From assembly GCF_028679125.1 (NCBI RefSeq), contig NZ_JAJRCG010000002.1, forward strand, positions 212,962 through 276,961: 64,000 nucleotides of DNA. The letters are read 5' to 3'. The translations under genes were made by a program, and so were the position numbers. The notes below the pieces were generated by a model. The model ran no database searches and was not told where the DNA came from. It saw nothing but the letters and a program-made list of their open reading frames with translations. Origin of the DNA: Methanoregula sp. (GTDB taxonomy: Archaea; Halobacteriota; Methanomicrobia; Methanomicrobiales; Methanospirillaceae). Shown in pieces: positions 17,831 to 26,649 of this stretch (the first letter of the stretch is position 1; every line of letters starts with the position of its first letter).

Positions 17831-19743
17831 GATGTCTTCTTCTCCTCCGTTAAGGTGAACCAGAACGTGCTGCCCCGGCCCGGCTCGCTCTCCACGCCAA
17901 CAGTCCCGCCCATAAGGGTGACGAGCTTCTTGGAGATGGAGAGACCAAGGCCGGTACCTTCATACTGCCGGGTCAAGCCGGACTGTATCTGCGTGAACGG
18001 CCGGAACAGGTTGTCCAGATCTTCCTTTCGCAACCCGATACCGGTGTCCGTGACGCTGATCCGGATTTCACCCCCGGAAACAACGCATGCGATCCTGATC
18101 TTCCCTTCATTGGTGAATTTGATGGCATTGCTCAGAAGATTGAGGAGGACCTGCTCCACTCTGCGGCTGTCCGCCCGGACCGACCCGACATCCGGTGCGA
18201 TCTCCAGTTCCAGCGCGAGATGTTTTGCCTCGGCCATCGGTCGGACTGATCGCGAAACCTTCTCGATCACCGGTCGGAGTTCAAACGTTTCGCTGGCGAT
18301 CTTCAGTTGCCCGGCCTCGATCTTGGAGATGTCCAGGACATCGTTGATGAGGGCAAGAAGGTGTTCGGAACTGTCGGATACCATGCCCAGCTGCTTCTTC
18401 TGTTCCTCGTTTAATGGCCCGGCCATCTCCTGAAGCAGGATGCCCGAGAACCCGATGATCGAGTTGAGTGGCGTGCGAAGCTCATGCGACATGGTAGCAA
18501 GGAATGCGGATTTGAGCCGGTCTGCCGATTCGGCAGCTTCTTTTGCCTGGGCGAGTTCACGGGTGCGCTCGGCGACGATCTCCTCCAGGTGGTCCCGGTA
18601 GGCTTCCAGTTCGACCATGGCCTGTTTCCGGCCCTGCTCTTCCGTGTGGATCTTTTCAACCATCGCCTTGAACGAACAGGCAAGGCTCCCGATCTCCCCG
18701 GCGCCCCGGGTCTCTATCGCCTGGTCCAGATCGCCGGTCTCGGCAATCTTCCGGCTCACGTCCGTCAGGTTTGAGAGCGGGCGGATGACGGTGTAGTTGA
18801 GGGCGATCAGGGTAATTATGCTGAGCAGTACGAGGGCCAGGATGACGAAGAGAAGGATCCGCAGGATAGAGTTGTTGATCTCCTTTTCGATGGTACTGAA
18901 CGGGACAAAGGTTCCGATCTTCCACCCCAGCTCAGGCGAGGTATAATACATCAGGTAGGTCCCGTTGAGGACCAGTACACCCTCTTTCGTGGTGAGAAAC
19001 GCAGGCGCCTGGTCCCCGAGGATAATGCTGATATCTTTGAAGTGAAGGGAAGAATTACGGCATGCAAGAATCGTGCCCTTCTGGTCGACAAGGATCATCT
19101 CCCCGCCATCCACGCTGCCAACCGAGGTGATATAACCGGTCAGATTGACAAGGGTAATATCCGCACCAACTACCCCGATCATGGTGCCGTTCCGGTCAAG
19201 GACTGGGGTTACAATCCCGATGTTCACATCGTCTGTAGTGACTGCCTGGTAGGGATCGGTAACGGAGACCTGTCCGGGGTGTTCCTTTGCCAGGATATAC
19301 CAGGGGCGGTCGCGGGGGTCATACTGCGTTGGGCGAGCCCGGGGATATGACCTGACAGATGCCCCGTTCTCCCGGCCCATATAGACCGAGCTGACATAGG
19401 GATGCGTGGTCTGATAATCCCGGAAGGTATCGATGATCTCCTGTTCCTGGGGCGTGTAAGCATACCGGAAAGTCTCCTGGGATGCGTTCAGGAAACTGGT
19501 AAACCGGGAATCGTCCCGTGTCTGGACATTATCGTTCAGTGACAGGGCAAGGACATCGTATTTTGCTTCCCCGATAAAATTGGAGAGGGCAAAATCAATA
19601 TGTCTGAGCTGGGTGATGGAATCTCCGGAAATGGATTCAAGGTTCTGTTTCTGGAGGGTTGAAGGGAGAACTCCGCCAATCAGCACCAGTACCAGTACCG
19701 CAATGCACGAGTACAGGATCATGACCCGGGACTGGAGTTTCAT
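17827..19743 (-). CDS. dCache-HAMP sensor histidine kinase
   Basis: 638 residues. Membrane helix ~8-30, extracellular dCache domain ~35-285 with the signature YDPRDRPWY (141-149), second helix ~293-317, HAMP ~318-370, coiled coil ~375-410, HisKA with H420 in MSHELRTPL, and HATPase ~520-633 ([20 protein letters not shown]). It should sense a small outside ligand such as an amino or organic acid, as known for the Cache family. It heads the minus-strand series; a TATA-like element ~27-34 bases upstream of ATG 19743 suggests a near-leaderless transcript. Overlaps the next gene by four bases. Confidence 0.93.
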   Translation of the reverse strand: MKLQSRVMILYSCIAVLVLVLIGGVLPSTLQKQNLESISGDSITQLRHIDFALSNFIGEAKYDVLALSLNDNVQTRDDSRFTSFLNASQETFRYAYTPQEQEIIDTFRDYQTTHPYVSSVYMGRENGASVRSYPRARPTQYDPRDRPWYILAKEHPGQVSVTDPYQAVTTDDVNIGIVTPVLDRNGTMIGVVGADITLVNLTGYITSVGSVDGGEMILVDQKGTILACRNSSLHFKDISIILGDQAPAFLTTKEGVLVLNGTYLMYYTSPELGWKIGTFVPFSTIEKEINNSILRILLFVILALVLLSIITLIALNYTVIRPLSNLTDVSRKIAETGDLDQAIETRGAGEIGSLACSFKAMVEKIHTEEQGRKQAMVELEAYRDHLEEIVAERTRELAQAKEAAESADRLKSAFLATMSHELRTPLNSIIGFSGILLQEMAGPLNEEQKKQLGMVSDSSEHLLALINDVLDISKIEAGQLKIASETFELRPVIEKVSRSVRPMAEAKHLALELEIAPDVGSVRADSRRVEQVLLNLLSNAIKFTNEGKIRIACVVSGGEIRISVTDTGIGLRKEDLDNLFRPFTQIQSGLTRQYEGTGLGLSISKKLVTLMGGTVGVESEPGRGSTFWFTLTEEKKTS

Positions 19744-19767
19744 AAGTATTGCTGAATTCTTTTAAAC

Positions 19768-19779
19768 CGATATAAGTGT
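19768..19779 (-). promoter_or_regulatory. TATA-like promoter element of the kinase series
   Basis: On the minus strand the sequence reads CACTTATATCGG, centred ~30 bases before ATG 19743. An archaeal TATA box at this distance would place the transcript start almost on the start codon. No ribosome binding site is visible, which fits a leaderless mRNA. Confidence 0.35.
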
Positions 19780-19825
19780 ATCTGCCCTCTGGCCGCGGGA
19801 ATTATCCGGAAGGATCGCTCTTCTT

Positions 19826-21370
19826 TTAAAAACGGTATGTCCCTGACGGTATCGTAATCTCAAACCGTGCACCGTTGCCAGGAGTACCCGTCTCTTGAAT
19901 GGTCATGCCGGATAAGGTGAGAAATTCCCGGACAAAGAACAATCCGAATTTACCCTCACCCGCTACGTACCGGTCAAAAATACGGGATTTCTGGTCGAAG
20001 GGAATGCCGATACCATCATCCTCACAGAATACTACGATTCCATCCGGTGTTTCCCGGCAGCCAAAGAAAATGCGGGTGATCTTCCCGCCATGGTTTATGG
20101 CATTGTGAATGAGATTGTAAAAAACCCGTTCAATAAGGGGATCGGTATAGATCTCCAGTCCGTTTAAATCACTTACCAGGGATACATCATGCTTCTGGCT
20201 TATGCGGGACAACTGCATCCGGATTACCGGTTCCAGGGGGATCCAGCAGGACTGATCCACTCCCATCTGCTGGTATTCCTTCGTGTTTTTAATCAGGTCA
20301 TGGATCGACTTCAGAAGCAAGCGTTCTTTTTCAATAACCTGCAGCTGGTCTGGTTCATGTACATAGTTTTTAGTCAGTTCGACATATCCCCGGAGTCCGG
20401 TCACTTTATTCTGGATATCCTGGTAGGTCACATCATTCATAAGGGTGAGTTTGCGGTTCGTGAGCTGGATCTTCTCTTCAGCCCGTTTACGTTCCGTAAT
20501 GTCCCGTACGATTGCCCACATTCCTGATGGCTGTCCGGTCTCATCCCGGATCAGGGATACCCGTAACTCTATGGGGAAGACCGTTCCGTCTTTTTTCCGG
20601 TGCTCTTTCTCGTACACGGAAGAATAGCCCTGTGGCAGGATTTGCGTTTCAATGATGGACTGGTCAGATGCATGCCATTTTTCCGGGGTCAGATCCCTGT
20701 AGGTCAACCGGGCCAGTTCCTCATCGGAATATCCGAGCATCTCCCTGAATGAATGATTATATTCCTGGATCTGCCCGGCCATATTGACCCGTATGAACGC
20801 ATCCATCATGCTCTCGTACAGTTTCCGGTACCGGGTCTCGGACCGGAGCAGATCCTCTTCGGTCTGACGGTGCCCGGTAATTTCAGCCTCCAGCTGCAAT
20901 ACTTTCTTTTCCAGCTTCCGGAACAATACTTCGTTATATTCCTGCAGGATCTCACGGTCATTTCCGAAAGGCCGGGCCGGATGTGTTACAGCCCTTTGGC
21001 TCACTTCCTCAAGCACCTCGCTAATCTCGTTGATAAAAACATCGGGTTTCTGGGGTTTGACCATGAACCGGTCTGCCCCGAGGCTCATGGCGAACCGCTC
21101 GTCTTTCGGATCGGTGTAGGTTGCGGTATAAAAGATAAAGGGGATCTGCTTCAGCTGCTTATCCGCTTTCCACTGCCGGCAGAGTGCAAAACCGTCCATG
21201 ACCGGCATCAGGATGTCGGTTATGATCAGGTCCGGCGGATTTTTTCGTGCCGCATCCAGTGCTTCAACACCATTATGAGCGGAGACCACTTCGAAATGGC
21301 GGCCCTTGAGGATCGATTCCAGCAGGTACAGGTTCTGCGGGTTGTCATCGGCAATGAGGATGCGGGTCAT
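19826..21370 (-). CDS. Receiver-PAS-kinase-like protein lacking the phosphoacceptor His
   Basis: 514 residues from ATG 21370. Receiver ~1-120 (D52), coiled linker shared with the kinase at 16173, a PAS domain ~175-295 (ending ITERKRAEEK), a dimerisation domain ~300-380, and HATPase ~395-510 with DDGIGIP and GKFGLFFVRE. In the related kinases at 24714 and 31860 the dimerisation domain reads TRHDILNQ or TRHDINNQ; here it reads TYQDIQNK, so Gln317 stands where the phosphorylated His should be. ATP-site residues remain. It may bind ATP and regulate partners without autophosphorylation. A longer frame to 21658 exists, but its first 96 residues are decayed kinase sequence (see the relic), so ATG 21370, which begins MTRILIADD exactly like its paralogue, is the right start. 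Confidence 0.88.
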   Translation of the reverse strand: MTRILIADDNPQNLYLLESILKGRHFEVVSAHNGVEALDAARKNPPDLIITDILMPVMDGFALCRQWKADKQLKQIPFIFYTATYTDPKDERFAMSLGADRFMVKPQKPDVFINEISEVLEEVSQRAVTHPARPFGNDREILQEYNEVLFRKLEKKVLQLEAEITGHRQTEEDLLRSETRYRKLYESMMDAFIRVNMAGQIQEYNHSFREMLGYSDEELARLTYRDLTPEKWHASDQSIIETQILPQGYSSVYEKEHRKKDGTVFPIELRVSLIRDETGQPSGMWAIVRDITERKRAEEKIQLTNRKLTLMNDVTYQDIQNKVTGLRGYVELTKNYVHEPDQLQVIEKERLLLKSIHDLIKNTKEYQQMGVDQSCWIPLEPVIRMQLSRISQKHDVSLVSDLNGLEIYTDPLIERVFYNLIHNAINHGGKITRIFFGCRETPDGIVVFCEDDGIGIPFDQKSRIFDRYVAGEGKFGLFFVREFLTLSGMTIQETGTPGNGARFEITIPSGTYRF

Positions 21371-21936
21371 GTATAGCCGGTCCCTGAGATCAATCGGTGA
21401 TCCGTACTTATTCCATGAACATGTTAACGTTTCTGATAGTATGGCGATCTCACCAGCGATGTTCGATTCACATACCCGGGTCCAGAGTCCGGCACGTCCA
21501 AAGGATCGATCGTTATCAGCATCGCCATGAGCGGCCGGCAGCGTGAACCGTATGGGGGTTTCCTTCCCCGCCCCTCCGATACCGGTCCCGGACCGAGACG
21601 ATAGGCATCTACCCGCAGGTTTCCGCGTTGCTGCGGATACTTGGATGGGGCTCGTCACTGATGAACTTGACTGCGGTCTCGATCAGGTTGATCATGACCT
21701 CGCGGATCCGGACACGGTCAACGTTTACTACCGGAAGATCCGGTATTTCTCCCGATGGCGGTACTGTCTTCCCTTATCACGGACGGGGTATATACATTGC
21801 CGAAAATAAACAGGAGTTTTTTAAAAAGAATACAACAAAGTGGTGAAGATCGTTGGCTCATTGCTATAATCTGCATTCCGTACAGAAAATACGGATCGAT
21901 TGTAACTGACCGGGCTGTATCCGGCACCGTCACAGC
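21371..21936. other. Gene-free stretch holding a kinase relic
   Basis: Apart from the decayed kinase at 21510-21775 and the upstream region of the receiver-PAS-kinase, nothing is seen. The part from ~21780 to 21900 is AT-rich. Confidence 0.4.
21510..21775 (-). pseudogene. Relic of a receiver-histidine kinase paralogue
   Basis: On the minus strand a short frame reads IPDLPVVNVDRVRIREVMIN and continues to a stop at 21610-21612. It matches, almost residue by residue, the start of the HATPase domain of the kinase at 16173 (APDLPVVNVDHTRMREVLLN). A second frame (from ~21590 down) reads GTGIGG..ETPIRFTLPAAHGDADND, matching the very C-terminus of the same protein (GIGNGTTFRFTLP..GTDNN). The ~70-100 residues between, including the ATP-binding motifs, and everything upstream are gone. 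This is the remains of a third tandem copy lost by deletion. Confidence 0.75.
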
Positions 21937-22488
21937 CTACCCGGTATCGATCACCGTATCCACGAACGTGGTCAGCTGGTTCATCAGCATCGGGTCGAGC
22001 CCCTTCTCCGTGGCAAGAAATATGCCGGAGATATCCATGAGCCGGAGCTTGTTCGTCACAAAGTGGATGAACTTTGAGATGTTCGGAGACGAGAGGTAGA
22101 TGAGCAGGGTACTGATGGAATCAAAGAGGATACAGACCTTCTCTTCGGACCGCTCCTTTAAGATTTCCGTCACCGCAATGCCCAGGTCCGTAAGATTGGC
22201 AGGATTATTGATGAACCTGACAATCCCGGGAATCTCCTTCGCGGAACCGATCGAATTGCGTGTCACGGCATCGATGAACGAGACTTTTGACAGGTTGACA
22301 CCCTGCTCGCCGTACAACTTCGTGAGGATACTGTAGGGGAAGTTGGTGGTGATGACGACCGTATGATACCCGAGATCAGATACCTCCTTGATCAGGTCGA
22401 TGTTGCGCTGCCGGATATTCCCCGGGGTTGCAAGGATGAGGAAGATCCGTTTCCGGGCAAGCTCATCAGGGTTGACGATCAATGGCAC
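21937..22488 (-). CDS. KaiC/RecA-fold protein without a Walker A lysine
   Basis: 183 residues from GTG 22488. The start is set by GGGGTGATC five bases upstream, which overlaps the end of the PAS gene; a longer frame to 22629 runs inside that gene and is a shadow. The pattern of an early beta strand (RIFLILATPGN, ~14-24), 'YHTVVITTNFPYSIL' and a Walker B-like VCILFDSISTL (~118-128) resembles the KaiC/RAD55 ATPase fold, as in the family of archaeal regulators next to sensor kinases. The P-loop (GxxGxGK) is replaced by ATPGN, so ATP hydrolysis is doubtful. It probably acts with the PAS protein encoded just upstream. Confidence in the fold is moderate. Confidence 0.75.
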   Translation of the reverse strand: MPLIVNPDELARKRIFLILATPGNIRQRNIDLIKEVSDLGYHTVVITTNFPYSILTKLYGEQGVNLSKVSFIDAVTRNSIGSAKEIPGIVRFINNPANLTDLGIAVTEILKERSEEKVCILFDSISTLLIYLSSPNISKFIHFVTNKLRLMDISGIFLATEKGLDPMLMNQLTTFVDTVIDTG

Positions 22489-22492
22489 CTGA

Positions 22493-23503
22493 TCACCCCT
22501 CGAGGAATTTCCGGTACGCCTCGGGAATCTCACTATTCTTTTCGAGAATTGCTTTCTGGAACTCCTGGACATTGGTTGCGATCTGTGCGGCATTGCGAAC
22601 CTGGGCATCGAGAAGCATGGCGATCTCATCCAGGGATAACTTCCGGTCGTGGATCAGATGGGTAATATCCAGGAGGTTGTCCCGGATGATCCCCACCGGT
22701 TGCTTGATCCGCATCGCCATCTCCGTCATGTAGGCGAGCAGTGCCTCCTCGGCCTTCTTCTGTTCCGTGATGTCGCGGCCGATGGCGATCGCGAACTGCT
22801 GACTGTCCTCCCCGATCTGCCGGGTGTTCCACGATATGACGCGGGATTCCCCGGTTTTTGTCCGGATCCGTGTCTCAAAGTTCGCGAAATAACTCTTTGT
22901 CGAGATGATCCCGGTAATCTGGCGAGTCAGGGTTCTGCGGTATTCAGGGTCGGGATACAGATTTTTCCAGATATCGCGGCTGCCGATAACCTCAGCACGG
23001 GAATAACCGGTAATCTCCTCTGCGGCTTTGTTCCACACGGCAATCGTTCCTCCGGATTCCATCACCGTGATCAGGACATTGGCATTCTCAATGACACTGT
23101 CGCGGAATGCATCGAGTTCCCGGAGTCTTGTGATGTCCTGCCCTGCTGTAACGATTATGGGTCCGGACTTATGGGTCGACTCCTTGGTGTTCCAGAGGAT
23201 GATACGGGAAGCTCCCGAACGGGTCGTGATGATCGTCTCAAAATTCTCGAAATATTTTTTTCCGGTAAGGATGGTGGCAATCTGCTGCGTCACCGTGTCA
23301 CGGTACTCTTTTTTGGGATAGAGTTTCTTCCAGATCGTTGTCTTCCCGATCACCTCTTCTTTGGAATACCCGGTGATATTCTCTGCTGCCTGGTTCCAGA
23401 CAAGGATCTTCCCGGACTTTTCCATCACCGTGATCATCACCAGCGCATTCTCTAGGATGCCTGCCTCGATGCATCCCGGTTCCTCCCTGTTCGTCGTGGT
23501 CAT
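22493..23503 (-). CDS. PAS-PAS protein with kinase-like helical domain but no ATPase domain
   Basis: 336 residues. Two PAS domains (~12-125 and ~130-252) are close copies of each other (both carry ITGYS..EVIG and IWKKLYP or IWKNLYP motifs), each ending in a QDIT or RDIT signature. The C-terminal ~80 residues (MAMRIKQPVGIIRDNLLDIT) look like a kinase dimerisation helix pair, but the usual His is Arg and there is no HATPase domain. It cannot be a kinase on its own. The next gene, a KaiC-like protein, begins five bases after the stop with its ribosome binding site inside this gene, so the two act together. A role as sensor subunit for the KaiC-like partner is inferred. Confidence 0.85.
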   Translation of the reverse strand: MTTTNREEPGCIEAGILENALVMITVMEKSGKILVWNQAAENITGYSKEEVIGKTTIWKKLYPKKEYRDTVTQQIATILTGKKYFENFETIITTRSGASRIILWNTKESTHKSGPIIVTAGQDITRLRELDAFRDSVIENANVLITVMESGGTIAVWNKAAEEITGYSRAEVIGSRDIWKNLYPDPEYRRTLTRQITGIISTKSYFANFETRIRTKTGESRVISWNTRQIGEDSQQFAIAIGRDITEQKKAEEALLAYMTEMAMRIKQPVGIIRDNLLDITHLIHDRKLSLDEIAMLLDAQVRNAAQIATNVQEFQKAILEKNSEIPEAYRKFLEG

Positions 23504-23830
23504 CGTCTTCCCCTGTCATCCATGGTGGCATCACCGGATAGTGGGGATATATCCCGGGAGATTATATAATCATGTGAGCGGGGGAAACGCGGACTCCTGC
23601 CGGGAGAGCCGGATCACTCTCCCGTTTTTTATCGTTCAGGGATCCTATGCGCATAACCTGAAGGTTACAGGATTGATCTGCCGGTATCAACAGAATATAT
23701 TATAAAACACGATCGATTTTTATTCACACATGATTCCCGATTGTTGTCTGCACATGACCTTTCCGTTCCCTGGCCCGTTTCCTGCTTTGGATAAGTCCGG
23801 GCCGGTATCCGATCCGTGGAGGTTTGCAAC
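23504..23830. other. Divergent intergenic region
   Basis: About 330 bases between the divergent PAS protein and the small plus-strand gene. It should hold both promoters; AT-rich blocks lie at 23691-23735. No repeat, RNA gene or coding frame is convincing. Confidence 0.35.
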
Positions 23831-24205
23831 GTGAGCCATGGACCCCTTCCCTACCAGGCAATCGATGAAGCGATAGCCATCGGCCAGTTCCGCGGCAGGG
23901 TCCAGGTGAATGGGACATTACACGAACGTTTGTTTGATATCACCATTGCCACATCAGTCCCGGTTGCATTAGTAAGCGTAAAGACGGCCCCGCGGATCCT
24001 TGCCCCGGTCCGGGAGATTGCCGCGGATTTCCATGAAGATATTCTCCGGTTCCGGACCATGATCCGGGACACCGCAGTCTCGTGCGAGCTCTGGCTCCGC
24101 TCCCGGCACGGGACATGGCGGTTCTTCCGCATTGTATCTGACCAGCTCATCGAGCTGGACCGGAACGGAACTCCGCTTGCCGGGAAGAGCGCGTCGGGCT
24201 GCTGA
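23831..24205 (+). CDS. Conserved-looking hypothetical protein (124 aa)
   Basis: GGAGGT at 23818-23823, seven bases before GTG 23831, is an excellent ribosome binding site and decides the start against the GTG at 23816, which overlaps it. The product is soluble and compact, with alternating alpha and beta character: an N-terminal helix (YQAIDEAIAIG), a middle strand pair (RLFDITIATSVPVALVSVK) and a helical/Trp-rich C-terminal half (DFHEDILRFRTMI.., WLRSRHGTWRFFRI). The pattern resembles small proteins that bind or process nucleic acid ends, but no known motif is visible and I assign no function. A T-rich tract follows the stop. Confidence 0.65.
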   Translation: MSHGPLPYQAIDEAIAIGQFRGRVQVNGTLHERLFDITIATSVPVALVSVKTAPRILAPVREIAADFHEDILRFRTMIRDTAVSCELWLRSRHGTWRFFRIVSDQLIELDRNGTPLAGKSASGC

Positions 24206-24221
24206 AGATTGAAGGAAGAGA

Positions 24222-24295
24222 ATATTTTTTTATTTTTCCGGAGATTTTTTGCCGAATGTTTTCTCCGGGAATTGAAGTATGATCTCCGGAAAAAT
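24222..24295 (+). terminator. T-rich terminator with a 13-base inverted repeat
   Basis: Just past the stop at 24205 the sequence has a T-rich run (about 24225-24238). A perfect 13-base inverted repeat (ATTTTTCCGGAGA at 24232-24244 and its complement at 24283-24295) with a 38-base spacer follows. The T run alone would end transcription in archaea; the repeat could be a stem at the RNA 3' end or a protein-binding site. Confidence 0.4.
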
Positions 24296-24713
24296 ACCGG
24301 ATTGATCCGGTCAGCAGTAGTGTGCAGGGAAATTATCAGTTCTCGGGTCCGGCACGATCCGTATCTCCCGCGGATTCCATGAGTTCATCCCGATCCCACT
24401 TCCCCGTCGGAGACTCCCTTTGTTTTGGGGATAAGGAAATCCGGGCCCTTTACGGGCTCCGATTGGCATCATTTCCCGTACCAGAGACAGGGTTCCTTAA
24501 AAAAGAGGTAGGGTTATGAGCGGATCTGCCCTTTTTTACTCCTGAAGAGAGAGACATAGTATGGCAGAGATACAGCGGCCGATCGGCTCTGAAAACGAGG
24601 TACAGACCGGACCGGCAGGGTCCGGATCGGGGATTTTTGAGGAATAGTGGTGGGTAGCAGGGAGATCCTTTGGATCTCATCAGAAGGATCCCCGGTACCG
24701 GTGGTTTTACTGT
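24296..24713. other. Intergenic region without recognised features
   Basis: About 420 bases between the small plus-strand gene and the 3' end of the next kinase. Only short frames without ribosome binding sites occur. Confidence 0.35.
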
Positions 24714-26594
24714 TCAGGTCTGTCCTGCATGACGCCACGCACCAATCGGCACGGTAATTTCGAACCGTGCACCTCTCCCCGGCTCACCGTTCTCGGTGAT
24801 CGTGATTTCGGTGATCGCAAGGATCTCCCGCGAGAGGAAGAGACCGAGACCGGTGTGCTTGCCGAAACCTTTCTGGAAGAGTCTCGTCTTGTCCGCGTCA
24901 GAGATCCCCACACCATTGTCGCAGAAGGTAAGGACAAGTCCGTTCTCTGACTCCCGGGAAGAAAAATCCATCCTCGTCACCCGTTCACCATGACGCAGGG
25001 AATTTTCCATGAGATTGTAGAAGACTTTCTCGATGAGGGGATCGGCAAAGAGTTCGACATCAGAAACATTGACGTTGATATCTGTCCCCGGGGGATTCAG
25101 CTGCCGGATCGCGGAACTGATTATACCGGATACGATCTGCCATTTCGGTGCCTGTGCCCCGATATCCTGGTAGTTCCGGGCAAACTCGATCTGCCATTGG
25201 ATCGCTTTGGCAGCTTGTTCTTCCTTCTCGATGTAGGTCAGGATTACCGGATCTGTCACACCTTCTTTTGAGAGTTCAAGGTAGGTCTGTAATCCCATGA
25301 GCTGGTTGAGGATATCGTGGCGGGTAATACTGTTGAGCATGGTGAGTTTCCTGTTCACCTGGAGCAGCGCTTCTTCGGCCGATTTTCGTGCGGTGATATC
25401 CCGGATATTGCACTGGATGATCTTCTTATTCTCCACCGTGTAGATGTTACTGACGAACTCAACGGCAATATTCCGTCCATCAGAGGTTTCGAGCGGCAGA
25501 TTTTCGTACCGTATATGTTCCTGCCGTTGTAGTTCTTTGAAGTTGTCCTTGTTGGCAACAATGTCCCTGAAAACACCGATTTCCCATATTTTCTTTCCCA
25601 AAAACTGTTCGTGCGAGAACCCGAGCATATCGATTAAAAATGGATTTACCTCGACAATCTGCCCGGTGTCGGCATCAAGGATGAGAATTCCATCATGCGT
25701 CGTCTCAAAAAGCCGCCGGTACCGGGTTTCGGAGGCTTCCAATGCATCCCGGATCCGCCTGCGTTCGCTGATGTCCCGCATGACATAAAAGACATAGTTG
25801 TGGCCGTCGAGTTCGAGAAGGCCGGCCTGGAAATCCAGAGGAAACTCTGACCCGTCTTTTCTCATGTGGTTGATCTCACCACCAATCCATTTGCCGCGAA
25901 GAATATCCTCAAAGCGGGCTGGTGTGACAGGGAGATCTTCTGCAACATCAAGATCCGTGATCTTCAGATTCAGCAGTTCTTCCGGAAGATAGCCATGCAT
26001 TGCAGCGCCGGTATTGTTCACCTCGATAATTCTCCCCCGGTCCTCCCCTTCGGCTTCAAAGATAAAAATTCCTTCTCCGGATCGTTCGAAGAGAAGACGG
26101 TAGCGTGTTTCACTTTTTTGTAAGGCCGCATTCATCTGTGTGAGATCTTCTGTCCGCTCTATCACCCGCTGCTCAAGGTTCTCGTACTCCCGCAGGAGGT
26201 TCCTGTCCCACTCGGATTTATAGAGCGCAATCTCGATCCTGGTCCGGATCTCCCGCTCATCATAGGGCTTGATGATGTAACCATATGGTTTTGTCAGTTT
26301 AGCCCGGTTTACCAGTCCGGGATCTGCATACGCAGTAACATAAATGACCGGAACAGAATGGCGGACGAGGATCTGCTCTGCAGCTTCGATCCCGGAAAGC
26401 CTGCCGGCCAGATGGATATCCATCAGGATCAGGTCGGGGGTCTCCTCATCCGCCATCTCAATTGCCCGTTCACCGGATGATGCAATTCCGGTGACCCGGT
26501 ACCCGAGCGAGATGAGGGTGGTTTTCAGATTCATTGCTGAGATTGCCTCATCTTCAACAATCAGGATTGACTTCCTTTTCTGCACACTCATCAT
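24714..26594 (-). CDS. Receiver-PAS-PAS-histidine kinase hybrid
   Basis: 626 residues: receiver ~8-130 (acid pocket E14/D15, D59 in LMDIHLAG, K in IIKPYDE), coiled linker (~135-160), PAS ~160-285, PAS ~290-410, dimerisation domain with an intact RHDILNQ phosphoacceptor and HATPase with DNGVGIS and GKHTGLGLFLSRE. Cytosolic. The receiver closely resembles that of the receiver-GAF protein at 7212. The second PAS is nearly identical to the single PAS of the kinase at 30557, at DNA as well as protein level, so the module was recently copied. Follows the 5TMR kinase by 55 bases and is likely in its operon. Confidence 0.93.
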   Translation of the reverse strand: MMSVQKRKSILIVEDEAISAMNLKTTLISLGYRVTGIASSGERAIEMADEETPDLILMDIHLAGRLSGIEAAEQILVRHSVPVIYVTAYADPGLVNRAKLTKPYGYIIKPYDEREIRTRIEIALYKSEWDRNLLREYENLEQRVIERTEDLTQMNAALQKSETRYRLLFERSGEGIFIFEAEGEDRGRIIEVNNTGAAMHGYLPEELLNLKITDLDVAEDLPVTPARFEDILRGKWIGGEINHMRKDGSEFPLDFQAGLLELDGHNYVFYVMRDISERRRIRDALEASETRYRRLFETTHDGILILDADTGQIVEVNPFLIDMLGFSHEQFLGKKIWEIGVFRDIVANKDNFKELQRQEHIRYENLPLETSDGRNIAVEFVSNIYTVENKKIIQCNIRDITARKSAEEALLQVNRKLTMLNSITRHDILNQLMGLQTYLELSKEGVTDPVILTYIEKEEQAAKAIQWQIEFARNYQDIGAQAPKWQIVSGIISSAIRQLNPPGTDINVNVSDVELFADPLIEKVFYNLMENSLRHGERVTRMDFSSRESENGLVLTFCDNGVGISDADKTRLFQKGFGKHTGLGLFLSREILAITEITITENGEPGRGARFEITVPIGAWRHAGQT

Positions 26595-26649
26595 ACCATT
26601 TTCCCCTTTTTTTAATTGAGAAACCGGGTGAGGATCCTGATCGTTCCGG

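Noticed and set aside
21371..21658. N-terminal extension of the receiver-PAS-kinase to 21658
   Set aside because: The extra 96 residues are decayed kinase sequence; the paralogue begins exactly at MTRILI.
22489..22629. N-terminal extension of the KaiC-like protein to 22629
   Set aside because: Lies inside the PAS gene in another frame; GGGGTGATC before GTG 22488 sets the start.
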